This document shows positions 4,511-6,222 of a stretch of 6,222 nt of DNA, piece after piece. The notes under the pieces are model-generated. The model was not told where the DNA came from. It did no database searches and saw only the letters and a program-made list of their open reading frames with translations. The translations under genes and the position numbers were made by a program. Positions within the stretch are counted from its first letter, which is position 1; each line of letters starts with the position of its first letter. The DNA comes from Thermocaproicibacter sp002410755 (GTDB taxonomy: Bacteria > Bacillota > Clostridia > Oscillospirales > Acutalibacteraceae). The stretch is taken from assembly GCA_036839715.1 (NCBI GenBank), contig DAITDU010000072.1:1-6222 (forward strand), read 5' to 3'.

Positions 4511-4538
4511 AATTAAATTGTATCATGTCAGCCTTTTT
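4488..4538 (+). terminator. Rho-independent terminator, rightward
   Basis: GGCTGATA (4488-4495) pairs with TGTCAGCC (4526-4533) over 8 bp including one G-U pair, followed by TTTTT (4534-4538). It would end the MNT-HEPN transcript. The loop is long (30 nt) and contains the promoter of the leftward small RNA, so efficiency is uncertain. The T tract forms part of the 9-bp repeat flanking the insertion element. Confidence 0.55.
4517..4525 (-). promoter_or_regulatory. Extended -10 promoter of the small RNA
   Basis: The minus strand reads TGATACAAT, a TGn extension plus a 5/6 -10 box. The sequence 17 nt upstream is now CTACCT, inside the insertion element. With the element removed and one copy of the 9-bp repeat kept, the same position reads TTGCTT, a better -35 box. 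Confidence 0.5.
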
Positions 4539-4540
4539 AA
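4532..4540 (+). repeat. Left copy of 9-bp target-site duplication
   Basis: CCTTTTTAA here is repeated exactly at 4656-4664, immediately outside the two terminal inverted repeats. A 9-bp duplication fits several transposase families, including IS256-type. Confidence 0.5.
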
Positions 4541-4655
4541 GGTAGTGTCAATAGAAGTTTGCAATTTCACTCCGAAAAAAACGAATTATGCGNNNNNNNN
4601 NNTCCCGGTGGCCTTTTTTTCTCACCTACAAATTGCAAACTTTATTGTACTCTAT
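4541..4655. mobile_element. Ends of an insertion sequence with unassembled body
   Basis: The left end (4541-4567) and the right end (4655-4630 reversed) share AAGTTTGCAATTT exactly for 13 bp. Further out they share CAATA and TAG-GT with one-base shifts, giving imperfect terminal inverted repeats of about 26 bp. Between them is a run of ten Ns. The ends are flanked by a 9-bp direct repeat. Together this indicates an insertion sequence between the cargo gene and the integrase, present in several copies and therefore lost at assembly. Repeat and duplication lengths would fit IS256-like elements, but no transposase is visible, so the family is open. A short non-coding element (MITE) is the alternative. 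Confidence 0.55.
4593..4602. other. Assembly gap, ten Ns
   Basis: Ten Ns of unknown true length. A fixed run of ten is a usual scaffold placeholder. The sequence on either side (A-rich at 4575-4581, T-rich at 4614-4620) belongs to the inner parts of the inverted-repeat element. Confidence 0.95.
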
Positions 4656-4664
4656 CCTTTTTAA
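4656..4664 (+). repeat. Right copy of 9-bp target-site duplication
   Basis: CCTTTTTAA matches 4532-4540. Joining the flanks across one copy restores a continuous region from the rightward terminator to the integrase ribosome site (AGAAAGG at 4669-4675). Confidence 0.5.
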
Positions 4665-4687
4665 AGCAAGAAAGGTTGTAGATAAAA

Positions 4688-6222
4688 TTGAAGATTGCTG
4701 TAGCTTATGCCAGATACAGTTCCGACAATCAGCGACAGGAAAGCATTGATGCCCAAGTGCGGGCAATCAAGGAATACTGCCAGAAAAATCAGATTTTACT
4801 TACCCATGTTTATAAAGATGAAGCCGTTTCCGCGACTACTGATCATCGGGAAGGGTTCCTCCAGATGATTGAGGATGCAAAAAGCGGCGGTTTCCAGCTC
4901 TGTATTGTCCATAAGCTTGACCGCTTCGCTCGGAATCGGTATGACAGTGCTTTTTACAGGAAACAACTAGAAAAATGTGGGGTTAAGGTTATCTCCGTTT
5001 TGGAACCGCTCGACGGCAGCCCTGAAAGTGTAATTCTCGAAAGCGTACTGGAAGGTATGGCTGAATATTATTCAAAGAACCTCGCGCGTGAAGTGCGAAA
5101 AGGCCTCAACGAAAATGCACTCGCTGCAAAGCACAATGGCGGTGTTCCGCCACTCGGGTATAATGTGACGCCGGACAAAGGATATGAAATCAATCCTCCG
5201 GAAGCTGAAGCCGTACGCATTATCTTTGATCTGTACTCGAAAGGATACGGTTATAGTCTGATCTGTAATGAGTTGAACCGGCGTGGTCTAAAAACAAAGC
5301 TCGGCAGGTCATTTGGAAAAGGAAGCATTGCGGATATTCTTCGCAATGAAAAATATATTGGGCGCTATGTTTGGAATAAACGTTTGTCCAAAAAATCAGG
5401 AAATCGGCAATATACGCCGGATGACCAAATCACGCGAATTGACGGGGCCCTCCCCGCTATCATTTCAAAGGAGATGTGGGACAAAGTGCAAGATATTTTA
5501 ACAAGCAGAAAGCAGAAGCCGCGTCATAATCAAAGTTACTATTATCTTCTCACCGGCAAAATGTTCTGCACTGAATGTGGATCAACTTATGTTGGCAGCG
5601 GTTATGAATATGGTCGGGGCAAGAAAAAAAATTACCAGTATTCCTGCAATGGACGGCTGCGGCATAAATGTGAATGCACAAACAAACCGATTCGCTGCGA
5701 AAAAATAGAAAAATACGTTCTCCAAACAATCGGAGAAGTATTATCGGAAGACACAATTCAAGACCTGGCCAATAAAATGATGACAGAGTTGGATAAGCGT
5801 CTCGCCTCTTCCGGAAGCACCGAAAAAGAATTACAGATAAAGCTCGAGGATGTCAAAAGGAAAATCTCCAAAACATGGGCGCTGTATTATGACAACCTTA
5901 TGCCTAAAGAGGACATCGCGCAACAGATTGAAAAGCTCACTCAGCAGCAAAAAGGAATCGAACAGCAAATTGCCGAGAGCGCTATTATCGCCGGACAGCC
6001 AAAAATGCAGCGGGAAAATGTAATTGCCTATCTCCATAAATGCAAAACAAATTTAGGCAGCAATGATCCAGACGTGCTACGCAGCCTGGTTGAAACATTT
6101 GTGGACAGGATTGACGTTTCGCCGGAGAATATAAAAATCACTATCCGCGTCGCTCCAAAAGGTTCTGCGAATAGTGATAAGGTTGGTGGAGGTGACCGTG
6201 CGAAATCCGAACATGTTTACTT
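4688..6222 (+). CDS. Large serine recombinase (integrase), 3' end outside the window
   Basis: The TTG at 4688 is the only usable start, since TAG at 4679 closes the frame; AAAGG lies 12 nt upstream. 511 codons are visible with no stop. Residues 1-140 are the resolvase catalytic domain: YARYSSDNQ with nucleophile S11, SIDAQ, and HKLDRFARN with arginines R79 and R82, ending in the GMAEYYSKNLAREVRKGL helix. Residues about 150-260 are the recombinase domain (GGVPPLGY, then the ILRNEKYIGRYVWN segment). Residues 294-330 are a zinc ribbon (C294, C297, C320, C328/C330). A coiled coil follows at about 380-430 (KLEDVKRKIS, IEKLTQQQKGIEQQI). Length and order are those of complete large serine integrases, which join attP and attB and need a directionality factor to excise. 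The attachment site is not visible and is probably beyond the right edge. Confidence 0.95.
   Translation, partial: MKIAVAYARYSSDNQRQESIDAQVRAIKEYCQKNQILLTHVYKDEAVSATTDHREGFLQMIEDAKSGGFQLCIVHKLDRFARNRYDSAFYRKQLEKCGVKVISVLEPLDGSPESVILESVLEGMAEYYSKNLAREVRKGLNENALAAKHNGGVPPLGYNVTPDKGYEINPPEAEAVRIIFDLYSKGYGYSLICNELNRRGLKTKLGRSFGKGSIADILRNEKYIGRYVWNKRLSKKSGNRQYTPDDQITRIDGALPAIISKEMWDKVQDILTSRKQKPRHNQSYYYLLTGKMFCTECGSTYVGSGYEYGRGKKKNYQYSCNGRLRHKCECTNKPIRCEKIEKYVLQTIGEVLSEDTIQDLANKMMTELDKRLASSGSTEKELQIKLEDVKRKISKTWALYYDNLMPKEDIAQQIEKLTQQQKGIEQQIAESAIIAGQPKMQRENVIAYLHKCKTNLGSNDPDVLRSLVETFVDRIDVSPENIKITIRVAPKGSANSDKVGGGDRAKSEHVY

Noticed and set aside
4275..4526. Minus-strand frame beginning MIQFNCDYFVLSALLMVSR, resembling a small hydrophobic toxin
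   Set aside because: Its hydrophobic start is only the complement of the small RNA promoter and hairpin region, it has no ribosome site, it would start upstream of the predicted RNA 5' end, and it runs through the terminator into the MNT-HEPN gene.
4541..4655. Inverted repeats as an integrase attachment or inversion site
   Set aside because: Serine integrase att sites are not long inverted repeats around an internal segment. The 9-bp direct repeat outside the ends and the assembly gap fit an insertion sequence better.
1..6222. CRISPR array, tRNA or rRNA
   Set aside because: No regularly spaced direct repeats, cloverleaf or rRNA-like sequence were seen on either strand.

Overview
The window looks like the lysogeny/control region of a temperate phage, or a phage-like integrative element, in a low-to-mid GC Bacillota host, most likely a clostridial (gut-type) one. 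Reasons: purine-rich Shine-Dalgarno sites (GGAG, AGAGG, AAGGAAG), sigma-A-type promoters, TTG/GTG starts, P22_AR_N/ORF6-type antirepressors, and a large serine recombinase with a zinc ribbon. Species cannot be read from the sequence.

Layout. Positions 1-2700 hold a tightly packed leftward operon. In order of transcription: a 67-aa helix-turn-helix protein (2700-2497); a P22_AR_N + ORF6C antirepressor (2480-1653); an ORF6N protein with a C-terminal helix-turn-helix-like domain (1656-793); a 77-aa excisionase-like DNA-binding protein (787-554); a 41-aa protein too short to stand out (557-432); a 107-aa unknown protein (428-105); and the start of another gene running off the left edge (108-1). 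Four junctions are ATGA overlaps or gaps of 3-5 nt. Positions 2701-2946 are the divergent control region, with a near-consensus rightward promoter, a weaker leftward one with an overlapping -35 box, and three copies of an ATGAAAATATTTCTA-like motif that could be operators. Rightward from there is an AT-rich Cro/CI-type repressor (2947-3594) that lacks an S24 peptidase domain and ends in an SSB-tail-like DLPF.

Positions 3595-3763 are a composition break. They are followed by a GC-richer cargo gene (3764-4435) that fuses a MntA-like nucleotidyltransferase to a HepT/HI0074-like HEPN domain in one polypeptide. The HEPN half carries an intact R-X4-H-X-Y motif. Just past its stop is a candidate leftward small RNA of about 78 nt (4510-4433) with a strand-specific 15-bp terminator hairpin. 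It is interleaved with a rightward terminator (4488-4538).

A run of ten Ns (4593-4602) sits between imperfect terminal inverted repeats of about 26 bp, which are in turn flanked by a 9-bp direct repeat CCTTTTTAA. This is the signature of an insertion sequence whose body was not assembled. The window ends in a large serine integrase (4688 to the right edge, TTG start, 511 codons visible, no stop).

How it works together (inference): the repressor keeps the leftward early operon silent; the two antirepressor-type proteins and the small DNA-binding proteins mediate the switch out of lysogeny; the integrase, perhaps with the excisionase-like protein, integrates and excises the element; the MNT-HEPN fusion is an accessory stability or defence gene carried between repressor and integrase.
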